From positions 310,001 through 374,000 of the forward strand of contig CAVRGJ010000002.1 in the NCBI GenBank assembly GCA_963720705.1: DNA of 64,000 bases, given 5' to 3'. Every line of letters begins with the position of its first letter. The first letter of the stretch is position 1. This DNA comes from DASWJZ01 sp963720705. GTDB lineage: Bacteria > Pseudomonadota > Alphaproteobacteria > Rhizobiales > Afifellaceae. Under the pieces are notes generated by a model, which was given only the letters and a program-made list of their open reading frames with translations, searched no databases and was not told the DNA's origin. This document shows positions 28,391 to 37,130 of this stretch, in pieces. A program made the position numbers and the translations under genes.

Positions 28391-29890
28391 CTAATGCACC
28401 GCGGCATACATGATCTTCTCTTCGGTCGCCTCGACCGGCGACATCTCCTCCACGATCCGCCCTTGGCGGCAGACAAGGATGCGATCGGAGAGGTTCATGA
28501 TTTCCGGCAGATAAGAGGAGATCATCACCACGGCGAGGCCCTGGTCGGCCAGATCGTTGATGATCTGGTGGATCTCGGCGATCGCCGCCACATCGACGCC
28601 GCGCGTCGGCTCGTCGAAGATGACGATGCGCGGCTTTTGGATCAGCCCCTTGCCGATCACCACCTTCTGCTGGTTGCCGCCCGACAGCTCCACGGCGCGC
28701 GCGTCGGCGTTGATGGCCTTGACGTTCAGTCGGCCGGTCCATTCCAGCGCAAGCTCGCGGATGGCGCGGGCGCTGACGAGGATGCCCTGTTCGCGCCCCG
28801 CCGCCAGCACCCCGCCGAAAAGATTCTCGCCGATCGACATCGTCTCGAAGATGCCCTCCGACTTCCGATCCTCGGTGACATAGACGATGCCGTCCTTGAC
28901 CGCACCGGCCGGCGTTCTGTAGCGGACCGGCCGGTCGTCGAGGATAACGGTGCCGCCGCGCAGGAAGTCGCGCTTGAAGATGCCGGCAACGATCTTGAAG
29001 GTCTCGGTGCGGCCCGACCCGATCAGCCCGAAAACGCCGGTCACCTGACCCTCGAACACCGAGAAGGACGTGTTCCTGACCATCGTTCCCATGGAAATGT
29101 CCTCTACCGAGAGAACCTTTCGCCCGGGCTTGCGAAGCTGCGCCACATCGCGCTTCCGATAGAGCGCGCCCGACAGAGCGCGGCCGACCATTGCCGCGAT
29201 GATCTTGTCCCGGTCGAATTCGGACGTATCGCCCGTCGCCACCAGTTCGCCATCGCGCAGGACGGTGATCCGGTCGGCGATCAGCAGCGCCTCTTCGAGA
29301 GCGTGGCTGATGAACACGATCGACACACCCTGCGCCTTGAGACGGCGGAGAAGCGCAAAGAAATGGCGCTTCTCCTCCGGCGTCAGCGACGCGGTCGGCT
29401 CATCGAAGATGATGACACGGGCGGCGTGGTGGACAGCGCGGGCGATCTCGACCATCTGCCGTTTCGCGGCGCCAAGCGTTTCGACCATTGCCGTCGGGTC
29501 GACCGGGAAGTTCAGCGACTGCAGGAACTGCTGGGCGGCGATGTTGGTGCCGCTCAGGCGGTTCAGGAAACGCTCCGCGCCGAGATAGAGGTTCTGCGCC
29601 ACACTCATTGAGGGCACGAGGCTCGTCTCCTGGAAGACCATGGCGATGCCGGCTTTAAGCGCCTCGTGCGGCGTGGCGAAGTGCGTCTCGCGGCCCTGGT
29701 AGATCATGCGGCCGGAGGTCGGCTCGACGGCGCCTGCCATGATTTTGGTCAGGGTCGATTTGCCCGCGCCATTCTCGCCCACAAGCGCGTGGATCTCGCC
29801 CTCGCTGAGGTCGAAGTCCAAGTCCTTCACCGCAGGCACGCTGCGATAGGTCTTGGTGATCTTCTCCATGCTGAGGATGGTGCTCGTCAT
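28391..29890 (-). CDS. Sugar-type ABC transporter ATP-binding protein
   Basis: A 499-residue double ATPase of the RbsA/MglA class. Domain 1 has Walker A GENGAGKST and IIFDEPTAS. Domain 2 has LIGSGRTE, LSGGNQQK and IVIFDEPTRGVD. The start ATG at 29890 overlaps the propeller gene before it by four bases, so it is the last gene of the minus-strand operon from 35181 to 28391. With permeases at 34195-35181 and 30918-33041 and the binding protein at 33117-34145 it makes a full importer; the substrate is unknown. Confidence 0.9.
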   Translation of the reverse strand: MTSTILSMEKITKTYRSVPAVKDLDFDLSEGEIHALVGENGAGKSTLTKIMAGAVEPTSGRMIYQGRETHFATPHEALKAGIAMVFQETSLVPSMSVAQNLYLGAERFLNRLSGTNIAAQQFLQSLNFPVDPTAMVETLGAAKRQMVEIARAVHHAARVIIFDEPTASLTPEEKRHFFALLRRLKAQGVSIVFISHALEEALLIADRITVLRDGELVATGDTSEFDRDKIIAAMVGRALSGALYRKRDVAQLRKPGRKVLSVEDISMGTMVRNTSFSVFEGQVTGVFGLIGSGRTETFKIVAGIFKRDFLRGGTVILDDRPVRYRTPAGAVKDGIVYVTEDRKSEGIFETMSIGENLFGGVLAAGREQGILVSARAIRELALEWTGRLNVKAINADARAVELSGGNQQKVVIGKGLIQKPRIVIFDEPTRGVDVAAIAEIHQIINDLADQGLAVVMISSYLPEIMNLSDRILVCRQGRIVEEMSPVEATEEKIMYAAVH

Positions 29891-30921
29891 GTGAGCTCCG
29901 GTGCGAGCACGGCGTGGCCGCCTTTCGAGGCGACGAAAAGCCGCCCGTCGAACTCGATCGCGGACGTCGTGCCGTGCCGGCGGCCATCGGCGCGGCTATG
30001 GCAGCTCGCGAGCGGGGCAAAGTCGGGCCCGAGCCGCGCGACCAAGCCGTACGATCTCGTCGGCGCCCAGGCCTTGTGCACGCCCATGGTCCGGATGCCG
30101 CCGCATTGCAGCGGTTCGAGGAAGCTCTGGCCCGAGGAGAGCGCCGGCGCGATCCAGAACTCGCGCGGCACCTCCGCCATCATGTCGTGGCGATAGCGCG
30201 TCTCCTGCAGCACCAGCTCGATCAACCGATTGCAGGGCGCGAAAATCGCAAGCCAGGCCCCGCCGTCGGCGGCGGGCGAGAGGCGGGCAGGGTAGCCCGG
30301 AAGCTCTCCGAGCACGGGCTCGACGCTGCCTCCACCAACTCGCACAAGGCGTCGCCGCCAGCTTTCGCTGACGATCGCGCCGCCAGCGACGGGCAGGAGC
30401 CCGTAGGGCCATTGCAGACCCGCTGCCACTCGCGCGAAACCGCCGCCCGGCTCGCGCCGCCACACCGAGCCCGCTGCATTCTTCTCCATGAAGTCGGCGA
30501 CCCATCCCGAGGCGCGATGCCGGTCGGAGCCATTGGCGAGCCACAGCGTGCCGTCCGGTGCATAGGCAAGTGCGGTGATGCAGGCGACGCCCTTCGGCAG
30601 CGCGACAGGGTCGCCGTTTTCGATGAGCGAGCCGTCGTCGAATGCCACCGCAAGCGTTGCGTCTGGCGCGGCTGCAAGCGCTGTGACCTCCGAGGCGAAC
30701 GTTTCGATGAGCTTTGGCGCCTCGCCTTCGGCAAGGGCGAAGAGAGAGTTTCCGCTCGACGCAAAGAGCTGCCCGCCCGCCTCGCAGAGATTGTCCGCAT
30801 GCGCGAGCTCGGCGAAGACCGGCGCGTTGTCGAGCGCGGCGTCGGGGCGAAAGGCGCCGTCGAGCGGCGGAATGGTGATCGCGCGACCGCGGAAGATGTC
30901 GAGGATCGGAGCAAGGATCAC
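29887..30921 (-). CDS. SMP-30/strictosidine-synthase-like beta-propeller protein
   Basis: About 344 residues without a signal peptide, with repeated blade-like segments (for example ITALAYAPDGTLWLANGSDR, QWPYGLLPVAGGAIVSESW, LPGYPARLSPAADGGAWLA) typical of the SMP-30/gluconolactonase/strictosidine synthase superfamily. The start is set at the GTG at 30921, which overlaps the stop of the fusion gene before it by four bases (GTGA). A TTG slightly upstream is the alternative. It may act as a lactonase or as a sugar-binding accessory, but no catalytic residues can be assigned with confidence. Confidence 0.68.
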   Translation of the reverse strand: MILAPILDIFRGRAITIPPLDGAFRPDAALDNAPVFAELAHADNLCEAGGQLFASSGNSLFALAEGEAPKLIETFASEVTALAAAPDATLAVAFDDGSLIENGDPVALPKGVACITALAYAPDGTLWLANGSDRHRASGWVADFMEKNAAGSVWRREPGGGFARVAAGLQWPYGLLPVAGGAIVSESWRRRLVRVGGGSVEPVLGELPGYPARLSPAADGGAWLAIFAPCNRLIELVLQETRYRHDMMAEVPREFWIAPALSSGQSFLEPLQCGGIRTMGVHKAWAPTRSYGLVARLGPDFAPLASCHSRADGRRHGTTSAIEFDGRLFVASKGGHAVLAPELT

Positions 30922-33041
30922 GACCGCGGGCCCCAATAGGAGTCGTTCGAGGTCCAGTTCGGGTCACCCAACTCGATCCGATAGCGACCGACGCGGTTGT
31001 TCAGGATGCCGCCGACAAAGAGGAACCCCTTGTGCTCGCGCATCGAGGTCACCATCGGATGCGCGGCACCCGAGAGATCCCCGAGCGTAGCGACGATCTT
31101 GCCCTCTTCGTTGAACTTCACCACGCCGCCGGTGTTGATGTTCGGGAACAGCCACTCGTCCTGCGGCAGCCGCCGCGCCATGCGCTTGCGCATGCCGGGA
31201 TGGCGAAGCGAGAGGTCGAAGGACGGCGTGCGCATGCCGAGCCACGCCATCCAGTATCTGCCGTCGGAGGCGCGGTTCACGTTGTCCGGATAGCCCGGCA
31301 TGTCGCGGATCACACATTCGGCGGTGCCCGCTTTCGGCCCTTCCAGCCAGTAGCGGTGGATGCGGCAGGCCCAGCTTTCGCAGAAGAACAGCGATTTGTT
31401 GTCGTGCGCCATACAGACGCCGTTGGTGTAGCGGTAGCCGTCGAGCAGGGTGTGCGTGCTGCCGTCCTTCGGGTCGTAGACGAGGAGCCGCCCGGTCGGG
31501 CGGTTCTCGATCGAGTCGAGCGCCCAGTCGTGCGCGTCGTAGCGCTTGGTGGAATCGGTGAAATACACCTTGCCGTCGGGCGCGATGTCGAGATCGTTCG
31601 GATCGCGCAGCCTGGCGTCGTCCATGATCGAGGTCAGCGACCGCCGCGTCTCGGCGGAGAGCTTCTTCACCTCGCGGTCGGGCGAGATCGAATAGAGCCC
31701 CATCGCGCCGACACAGGAGAGGAGGTTGCCCTCGCGATCGAAGGCGAGGCCGAGCGGGAAGCCGCCGACATGCGCGAAGACTTCCGAGCGCTTGTAGTCC
31801 GGCGCGAAGAAGCGCACGATCTCGCCGTGCCGCGTCCCGCAATAGAGGTGATCCTCGCGGTCGAGGATCACATCCTCCGGACCTTCAAGCTCGCCAAGCC
31901 CGATCGGTTCGGCTTCCGACAGCCGGTTATTGAGCTCGTAGGGCGTGCCGGAACCCGGCGCCGCCGACTGCGTCTCGCCCATGCGCAAATAGACCGGCGC
32001 GACGTAGATTTCGTTCAACACCTTGTGGCGGTTCTTCAGCCAACGGATGTCGATGGTGACGGCGACGGCGAGGAGAATGCCGAGCACCATCTGGTTCGTT
32101 CCGGTGCCGTAGCCGAGCCGGATCAGTCCGTTCGTCATGACGAGCACGATGACGGCGCCCATCAGTCCCTTGACGACTGACCCCCGCCCGCCGCCGAGGC
32201 TGTTGCCGCCGACGACGGCGGCCGTGAGCGCGAGGATTTCAAGCCCTTGTCCGGTACCAGGCCCCGCGCCGCTCAGCCGTGTCGCGATCAGGAAACCGGC
32301 CGCGGCCGAACAGAGGCCCGAGAACACATAGGTGAGGAACACCGTCTGGCGCACGCGGATGCCGGCGTTATGGGCGGAGCGGCGGGAGCCGCCGACCGCC
32401 TGCACGTGCCAGCCCGGGCGCGAGCGCGTCAGCGCGACATGTGTGACGATGGCGAGCAGGATCGCCGCCAGCACCGGCACGGATATGCCGAGCACCGTGC
32501 CGTCGCCGATGAAGTCCCAGACGTCGGAGGACACCGTCGAGAGCTGCACCTTCGAGCCGAAGGTGACGACGAGGATTTCGTAGCCCGCGCGCCCGATTAT
32601 CAGCGTCACCAGCGTGGTGATGAAGGCGCGGAGTCTCAGGAACCCGATCAGGTAGCCGTTGATCGCGCCGAAGACGAGTCCGGTAGCAAGCGAGGCGGCA
32701 AGCGCCATCCAGACCGGCTGCTCCAAAATGAAGAAGGTCGCGACCGCGGCAAACGCCGACAGGGCGAAGATCGAACCGACGGCGAGGTCAATTCCCCCGC
32801 CGAGCATCACCACCGTGAGGCCGGTGACCACAAGACTAAACTCGCCGAGCTGGCGGGTCAATTCCTGCAGCGAATAGAGTTTGAAGAAGCCCGGGGTGAT
32901 GCTGCCGAAGGTCGCGACGGTCACGACAAGGGCTATGAAGGGGATGGCGTTGTCGGTCCACCGCTTGGTCAGGACCTCGCCGATGATGTGATCTGGTATC
33001 AGAGTGTAGCGGGAGGCCTGCAGCCGCTCGCGGAAGGTCAT
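30918..33041 (-). CDS. ABC sugar permease fused to an SMP-30/gluconolactonase-like propeller
   Basis: A 707-residue two-part protein. Residues about 1-335 are an RbsC-type permease with multiple transmembrane segments and GGGIDLAVGSIFALSA and LTAAVVGGNSLGGGRGSV. After a short linker (KNRHKVLNEIYVAPVYLRMG), residues about 385-700 form a beta-propeller (EGPEDVILDREDHLYCGT, LRDPNDLDIAPDGKVYFTDS, GYPDNVNRASDGRYWMAW) of the strictosidine synthase/SMP-30 type. There is no stop or frameshift between the parts, so the fusion appears genuine. A substrate-processing domain tethered to the pore, probably cytoplasmic, would couple uptake with lactone hydrolysis; this is inference. Confidence 0.82.
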   Translation of the reverse strand: MTFRERLQASRYTLIPDHIIGEVLTKRWTDNAIPFIALVVTVATFGSITPGFFKLYSLQELTRQLGEFSLVVTGLTVVMLGGGIDLAVGSIFALSAFAAVATFFILEQPVWMALAASLATGLVFGAINGYLIGFLRLRAFITTLVTLIIGRAGYEILVVTFGSKVQLSTVSSDVWDFIGDGTVLGISVPVLAAILLAIVTHVALTRSRPGWHVQAVGGSRRSAHNAGIRVRQTVFLTYVFSGLCSAAAGFLIATRLSGAGPGTGQGLEILALTAAVVGGNSLGGGRGSVVKGLMGAVIVLVMTNGLIRLGYGTGTNQMVLGILLAVAVTIDIRWLKNRHKVLNEIYVAPVYLRMGETQSAAPGSGTPYELNNRLSEAEPIGLGELEGPEDVILDREDHLYCGTRHGEIVRFFAPDYKRSEVFAHVGGFPLGLAFDREGNLLSCVGAMGLYSISPDREVKKLSAETRRSLTSIMDDARLRDPNDLDIAPDGKVYFTDSTKRYDAHDWALDSIENRPTGRLLVYDPKDGSTHTLLDGYRYTNGVCMAHDNKSLFFCESWACRIHRYWLEGPKAGTAECVIRDMPGYPDNVNRASDGRYWMAWLGMRTPSFDLSLRHPGMRKRMARRLPQDEWLFPNINTGGVVKFNEEGKIVATLGDLSGAAHPMVTSMREHKGFLFVGGILNNRVGRYRIELGDPNWTSNDSYWGPRS

Positions 33042-33067
33042 CAGGCGCCCATCAGGTCAGGAGCAAA

Positions 33068-33093
33068 GGACGGCCGGCGATGTCCGGCCGTCC
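33068..33093 (-). other. Strong hairpin after the binding-protein gene
   Basis: A perfect 10-bp stem, GGACGGCCGG and CCGGCCGTCC, with loop CGATGT. It lies between the binding-protein gene (stop at 33117) and the fused permease gene (start at 33041). There is no U tract. By position it probably limits read-through or protects the binding-protein mRNA 3' end, raising its level over the membrane components. Confidence 0.65.
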
Positions 33094-33116
33094 CGGTTCG
33101 GGGTAAGCGGCCCGGC

Positions 33117-34145
33117 TCAGTTTGTGCCAGCCATGGCCTGCAGTGCCTTCAGGTCCCAACAGCTGTCGGGGTGCATGTTGTCCTTCGTTGTCGCGTGGAG
33201 CAGCGTGTAGATATAGGCCGACGACGTGCCCGGCGCCTGCCCGCTCTGCAGCAGGTACTTGATCATCGTCGTCATGTTGGTGCTTTCGGTCACCAACTCG
33301 GTGGTGACCACGGCGCCGTAGGTTCCGTCCTCGATCTTCTCACAGTCGGCGGTCTTTTCGCCGCCGCCCGTGGTGACCAGGAAGACCTTGTCCTGCAGGC
33401 CTGCGTCGCGGATCGCGGCCGCAGCGCCCGTTGCGTCGCCGTCCCAGAAATCGATGATGGCGCAGACGTCCGGATGCTGCTGAAGCATGGTGGTCGTCAC
33501 ATCGCGCGAGGTTGTCGGATCCCAGTTCGAGTCGGGCTTCGCCACGACCTCGAAGTCGGGATGCTTGGACAGCACGTCCATGATCCCGTCGTACTGGAAG
33601 AGGCTGGTGGCGTTGGTCTCGTCGCCCTGCACCAGGCCGATCTTCTTCGAGGAGCCCTCGCCGCAGGCTTTCACCGCAGCTTCGGCCTCGAGCCGGCCAA
33701 GCTGCGTCCAGTCGCCGCCGAGATAGGCATCGGCTTTGAAGTTGGCGGGGTTGTCGATCAGGAGAACGTAGATGCCCGCCTCCTGCGCCTTCTTCATGAT
33801 CTTGGAATACGAGTTGAGGTCGGGCGACATCACAACCAGTACGTCCGGCTTCGGGTCCGAAGCAATCGCTTCGGTCAGCGCCTGCGCGCCGGCCTCGGCG
33901 CTCCAGTTCGGGTCACGCGTCTCGAAGACGCCGCCGAAGGCGCTGACCTCGCGCTGCAGGATCGCAGCCCATCCCTGGGCCAGGTCGAACATCGCCATCG
34001 GCACCATCACGACGCGCTTGCCCGAGAGCGCCTTGGAATAGGCCTCCGGCGCCGGGTCCATCATGTCGGCGGAGGCGGGCAGTGCGGCAAAAGTCGTGGC
34101 CGACGCCACAAATGCAGCCGCTAGAAGGGTTCTTGTCAGCCTCAT
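33117..34145 (-). CDS. Sugar ABC transporter periplasmic substrate-binding protein
   Basis: A 342-residue RbsB-like binding protein. A signal peptide is evident (MRLTRTLLAAAFVASATTFA to about residue 24, cleavage after ASA). Landmarks are VVMVPMAMFDLAQGW, VLVVMSPDLNSYSKIMKKAQ, VLLIDNPANFKADAYLGGD and IIDFWDGDATGAAAAIRD. The ATG at 34145 has GGAAAGGACAGGAAG upstream; the longer frame is rejected. It sits between the two permease genes. Ligand not predictable from sequence alone. Confidence 0.88.
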   Translation of the reverse strand: MRLTRTLLAAAFVASATTFAALPASADMMDPAPEAYSKALSGKRVVMVPMAMFDLAQGWAAILQREVSAFGGVFETRDPNWSAEAGAQALTEAIASDPKPDVLVVMSPDLNSYSKIMKKAQEAGIYVLLIDNPANFKADAYLGGDWTQLGRLEAEAAVKACGEGSSKKIGLVQGDETNATSLFQYDGIMDVLSKHPDFEVVAKPDSNWDPTTSRDVTTTMLQQHPDVCAIIDFWDGDATGAAAAIRDAGLQDKVFLVTTGGGEKTADCEKIEDGTYGAVVTTELVTESTNMTTMIKYLLQSGQAPGTSSAYIYTLLHATTKDNMHPDSCWDLKALQAMAGTN

Positions 34146-34194
34146 CTTCCTGTCCTTTCCCTGTACCAGTTTGTTTCGGTTGGCGGTTCGGAGC

Positions 34195-35181
34195 TCAGAT
34201 GTCTCCTTGCTGCGCGGTCTGCTCATCGCGGGGATTGAGCAGGCCGTCGACGATGATCGCGAAGAGCAGAATAGTGGACTTGATAAGGTTCTGGTAGAGC
34301 ACAGAAATGTCGATGATCGTCATGACGTTCAGCATGATTCCGATCAATGCTGCGCCGGCGAGGACGTTGCGAACGCCGCCCTTGCCTCCCGAGAGGCCGA
34401 TGCCGCCGATCACCGCAACCAGCACGATATCGTAGAGCAGCGTGGAGTTGACCACGCGCGTATTGATCGAATGCAAGCTTGCCGCCGTCAGCAACCCTGC
34501 GGCGAAGGCGGTCAGCGCGGAGAGCACGTAGCGCAGCACCAGCATCGGCCGGACGGGCATGCCGATATTGCGTGCCGCCACCGGATTGTCGCCGGCGTAA
34601 TAGACATAGCGCCCCCATTTGGTGAAGCGCAGGAACACGAACACGGCACCTGACAGCGCCGCGAAAATAAAGACTTCGACCGGCACACCCAGGAAGCGCA
34701 GGCCGCCCATGATCTCGACCCAGTGGCCCGCGGGCACCGGCACCGCATCCGAGGGGATCAGTTGCGAGCGGACATAGCCGAAGACGAATGAGCCGGAAGC
34801 AAGCGTAACGAAGATCGCTGGTACGTCGGCATAGGCGACGAGGAAGCCGTTCAGCAGACCGATCGCGAGCACGCCGCCGAGCACCAGCGCCAGTGCGGCC
34901 TTGTCGGCCATTCCACCGTCGAGGAGCTGCAGGTACCAGGCCACGGACATGGCCATCACCGCCACCATCGACAGATCGATGCCACGCCCGATGATGACCA
35001 CCGCCATACCGAGCGCAAGGATACCGAGGACGGCGATCGAGCGAACGATGGCGATCAGGTTCGCGGCTGTCAGGAATCCCGGAAGCCCGAGCGCCGCGGC
35101 GGCGAAGAGAACGACGCAGATAGCGACTACGATGTGCTCTTGGTTGAAGGCTCGGAAGAAGCCCCACGTGTCCTTGCCCAT
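34195..35181 (-). CDS. Sugar ABC transporter permease
   Basis: A 328-residue RbsC-type permease with eight or more hydrophobic segments. Typical blocks are GRGIDLSMVAVMAMSVA and IVLVAVIGGIGLSGGKGGVRN. The ATG at 35181 has GAGGTGGGG upstream; the open frame extends 50 codons further without homology. It is the first gene of the importer operon and presumably forms a heterodimer with the permease part of the fusion at 30918-33041. The GntR gene lies 214 bp upstream on the same strand. Confidence 0.88.
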   Translation of the reverse strand: MGKDTWGFFRAFNQEHIVVAICVVLFAAAALGLPGFLTAANLIAIVRSIAVLGILALGMAVVIIGRGIDLSMVAVMAMSVAWYLQLLDGGMADKAALALVLGGVLAIGLLNGFLVAYADVPAIFVTLASGSFVFGYVRSQLIPSDAVPVPAGHWVEIMGGLRFLGVPVEVFIFAALSGAVFVFLRFTKWGRYVYYAGDNPVAARNIGMPVRPMLVLRYVLSALTAFAAGLLTAASLHSINTRVVNSTLLYDIVLVAVIGGIGLSGGKGGVRNVLAGAALIGIMLNVMTIIDISVLYQNLIKSTILLFAIIVDGLLNPRDEQTAQQGDI

Positions 35182-35395
35182 CCCCACCTCATCCCCGGTA
35201 ACCGCGGGTCGGCACGAGCCAGCTTGCCTAACCTCAGCATGGGACCAGCCAATATTCGATGCAAAGATCAAGCCCGTCTCTGCGGCGGATTGGCCTTGTC
35301 GGAGCTGGCCGTGCGACGACCCGCGCTGCATCCCGAATGCGGGCGGGCACCCTGACGGGACCGCCTCACGGCCGCTTCGACCTTCCGGTAGCGGA

Positions 35396-36067
35396 CTAGT
35401 CTCCGAGGAGGTTCGCCCTCACCGTCGCGAGGTGACGCCGCATCGCGCCGCGAGCCCTGTCCGGGTCGCGGCTGACGAGGCTCTGCAGCACCGAAAGGTG
35501 CTCCGCGCAGTAGCGAATACGTCGTTCCTCTGAGAAGGCGCGCCGCTTCATCTCGAACCATGGCCCCTCATTCCTGAGCACCGAGAGCAGGCTGTGCATT
35601 TCCTTGAGGAGCGCGTTCCTGGAACTTGCGAAGATCCGATGATGAAACTCGGCGTCCCAATGTTCGAATGTCGGCATGTCCGTCGCGGCGACGGCGTTGC
35701 GGTGCGCGTCCTCGACGCTTGCAAGCTCGCTCGCGCTTGCATTCGTGGCAGCGAAGGCAGCCGCAGATGGTTCAAGAAGCAAGCGGATTTCCATCATATC
35801 CGCCGGGCTTGCGCCGCTCATTCGCTGAGCGATCTCAGGAAGCGATCCCCCATTGACGGAGCGCACGAAGGTACCCCGGCCGATGTGCCGAGATATCGCG
35901 CCCTCCTCGCGGAGCAGGTGCATGGCGCGGCGCATCGTGTTCCGCGCCACGCCAAACGAAACCGCAAGATCGCGCTCCGGCGGGATGCGGCCGCTTTCCG
36001 ACCATTCGCCCGCGTCGATGCGCTGCTTCAATGATCGCGCAATGTCGGTCGCCGCTGCCCGCGCCAT
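35396..36067 (-). CDS. GntR-family (FadR/FCD subgroup) regulator
   Basis: A 223-residue regulator. The N-terminal winged helix has GRIPPERDLAVSFGVARNTMRRAMHLL, and RHIGRGTFV ends the wing. The C-terminal helical FCD domain has metal-ligand candidates DAEFHHRIF and the late MRRHLATV. FCD regulators usually respond to organic acids or sugar acids. It is divergent from the FAH/amidohydrolase operon and lies upstream of the importer operon, so it could control either or both. Confidence 0.85.
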   Translation of the reverse strand: MARAAATDIARSLKQRIDAGEWSESGRIPPERDLAVSFGVARNTMRRAMHLLREEGAISRHIGRGTFVRSVNGGSLPEIAQRMSGASPADMMEIRLLLEPSAAAFAATNASASELASVEDAHRNAVAATDMPTFEHWDAEFHHRIFASSRNALLKEMHSLLSVLRNEGPWFEMKRRAFSEERRIRYCAEHLSVLQSLVSRDPDRARGAMRRHLATVRANLLGD

Positions 36068-36188
36068 CTACCGATCCGCAATGTGATCCATTCGTGAACC
36101 AATTACCACGCCGCCCGGAATCCTGTCCACTCACCTTAGCCGCTCTCAGGGAAGGATTATCTCGAAACGACGAATTGCGCTCCCGAAA

Positions 36189-36220
36189 TTGCAGATGAGC
36201 CAAATTGGCGCTAGATTGGC
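36189..36220 (+). promoter_or_regulatory. Candidate promoter with palindromic operator upstream of the FAH-family operon
   Basis: A weak promoter: TTGCAG (36189-36194), 17-bp spacer, TAGATT (36212-36217). The spacer contains the 11-bp palindrome GCCAAATTGGC (36199-36209), and a further ATTGGC follows one helical turn later (36215-36220). This arrangement would suit repression by the divergent GntR regulator. It also argues against a translation start at 36189. Confidence 0.35.
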
Positions 36221-36254
36221 TTCAACAAAACAAACATCGAAGTGGGGCGGAAGC

Positions 36255-37130
36255 GTGCGGGTGGCGACGTTTTCAGTGTCCGGCGAACGGCGGGTGGGTG
36301 TCGTCGACCTCGACGGGCATGCGGTCAGCCCCTTCGATCTGCCGATAGAAGAAGCGGCAACGGGTGTGCAGGCGCTTGCCGCCCGTGATGGCCTGCTTCC
36401 GAAGACAAGCTCAAAGATCGACCTCGACGCCGTGCGCATCGAGGCACCGATTCCTCGCCCACGTCGAAACATCTTCTGTGTCGGCAAGAACTATTACGAG
36501 CACGCACACGAATTCGCCCGGAGCGGCTTCAATTCGAGCGTCGCCAACGGCGACGTGCCGAAGCATCCGATCATCTTTTCCAAGGTTCCGGAATCGGTCG
36601 TCGCGAACAGCGCGGCGATCATCATCGACCCACGGGTCTCGACCGCGGTCGACTACGAAGCGGAACTCGCGGTGATCATCGGCAAGCCCGGTCGTGCGAT
36701 ACCCGCCGAGAAGGCGTTCGATCATGTCTGGGGATACACGATCCTCAACGACGTGACGGCACGCGACCTCCAGGGACGCCATAGCCAGTGGCTCGTCGGA
36801 AAATCGCAGGATACGTTTTGTCCGATGGGACCGTGGGCGGTCACCAAGGACGAGATCGATATTTCCGATACCGCCATCCGCTGTTTTGTGAACGGCGAAA
36901 TTCGCCAGAGCTCCAATACGAAGCTGTTGATTTTCGACATACCGACGATCATCGCGACGATCTCGGCCGGGTTGACGCTGCAGGCCGGCGACATCATCGC
37001 GACTGGCACACCGGCGGGGGTTGGGATCGGTTTCAATCCGCCGCGCTATTTGAAGGGCGGCGACGTCGTGCGCGTCGAGATAGACGGCATAGGGGCGCTG
37101 GAGAACCGCGTCGAGGAGGCAAGACCATGA
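36255..37130 (+). CDS. Fumarylacetoacetate hydrolase-family protein
   Basis: About 291 residues of the FAH superfamily, whose members hydrolyse or decarboxylate beta-diketo or acylpyruvate-type acids. Metal-site and core motifs include RRNIFCVGKNYYEHAHEF, VDYEAELAVIIGK, GYTILNDVTARDLQ and GDIIATGTPAGVGIGF. The GTG at 36255 (GGGGCGGAAGC upstream) is preferred over the first open codon at 36189, which lies in a likely promoter. Its stop overlaps the next gene by four bases. First gene of a plus-strand catabolic and transport operon. Confidence 0.83.
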   Translation: MRVATFSVSGERRVGVVDLDGHAVSPFDLPIEEAATGVQALAARDGLLPKTSSKIDLDAVRIEAPIPRPRRNIFCVGKNYYEHAHEFARSGFNSSVANGDVPKHPIIFSKVPESVVANSAAIIIDPRVSTAVDYEAELAVIIGKPGRAIPAEKAFDHVWGYTILNDVTARDLQGRHSQWLVGKSQDTFCPMGPWAVTKDEIDISDTAIRCFVNGEIRQSSNTKLLIFDIPTIIATISAGLTLQAGDIIATGTPAGVGIGFNPPRYLKGGDVVRVEIDGIGALENRVEEARP

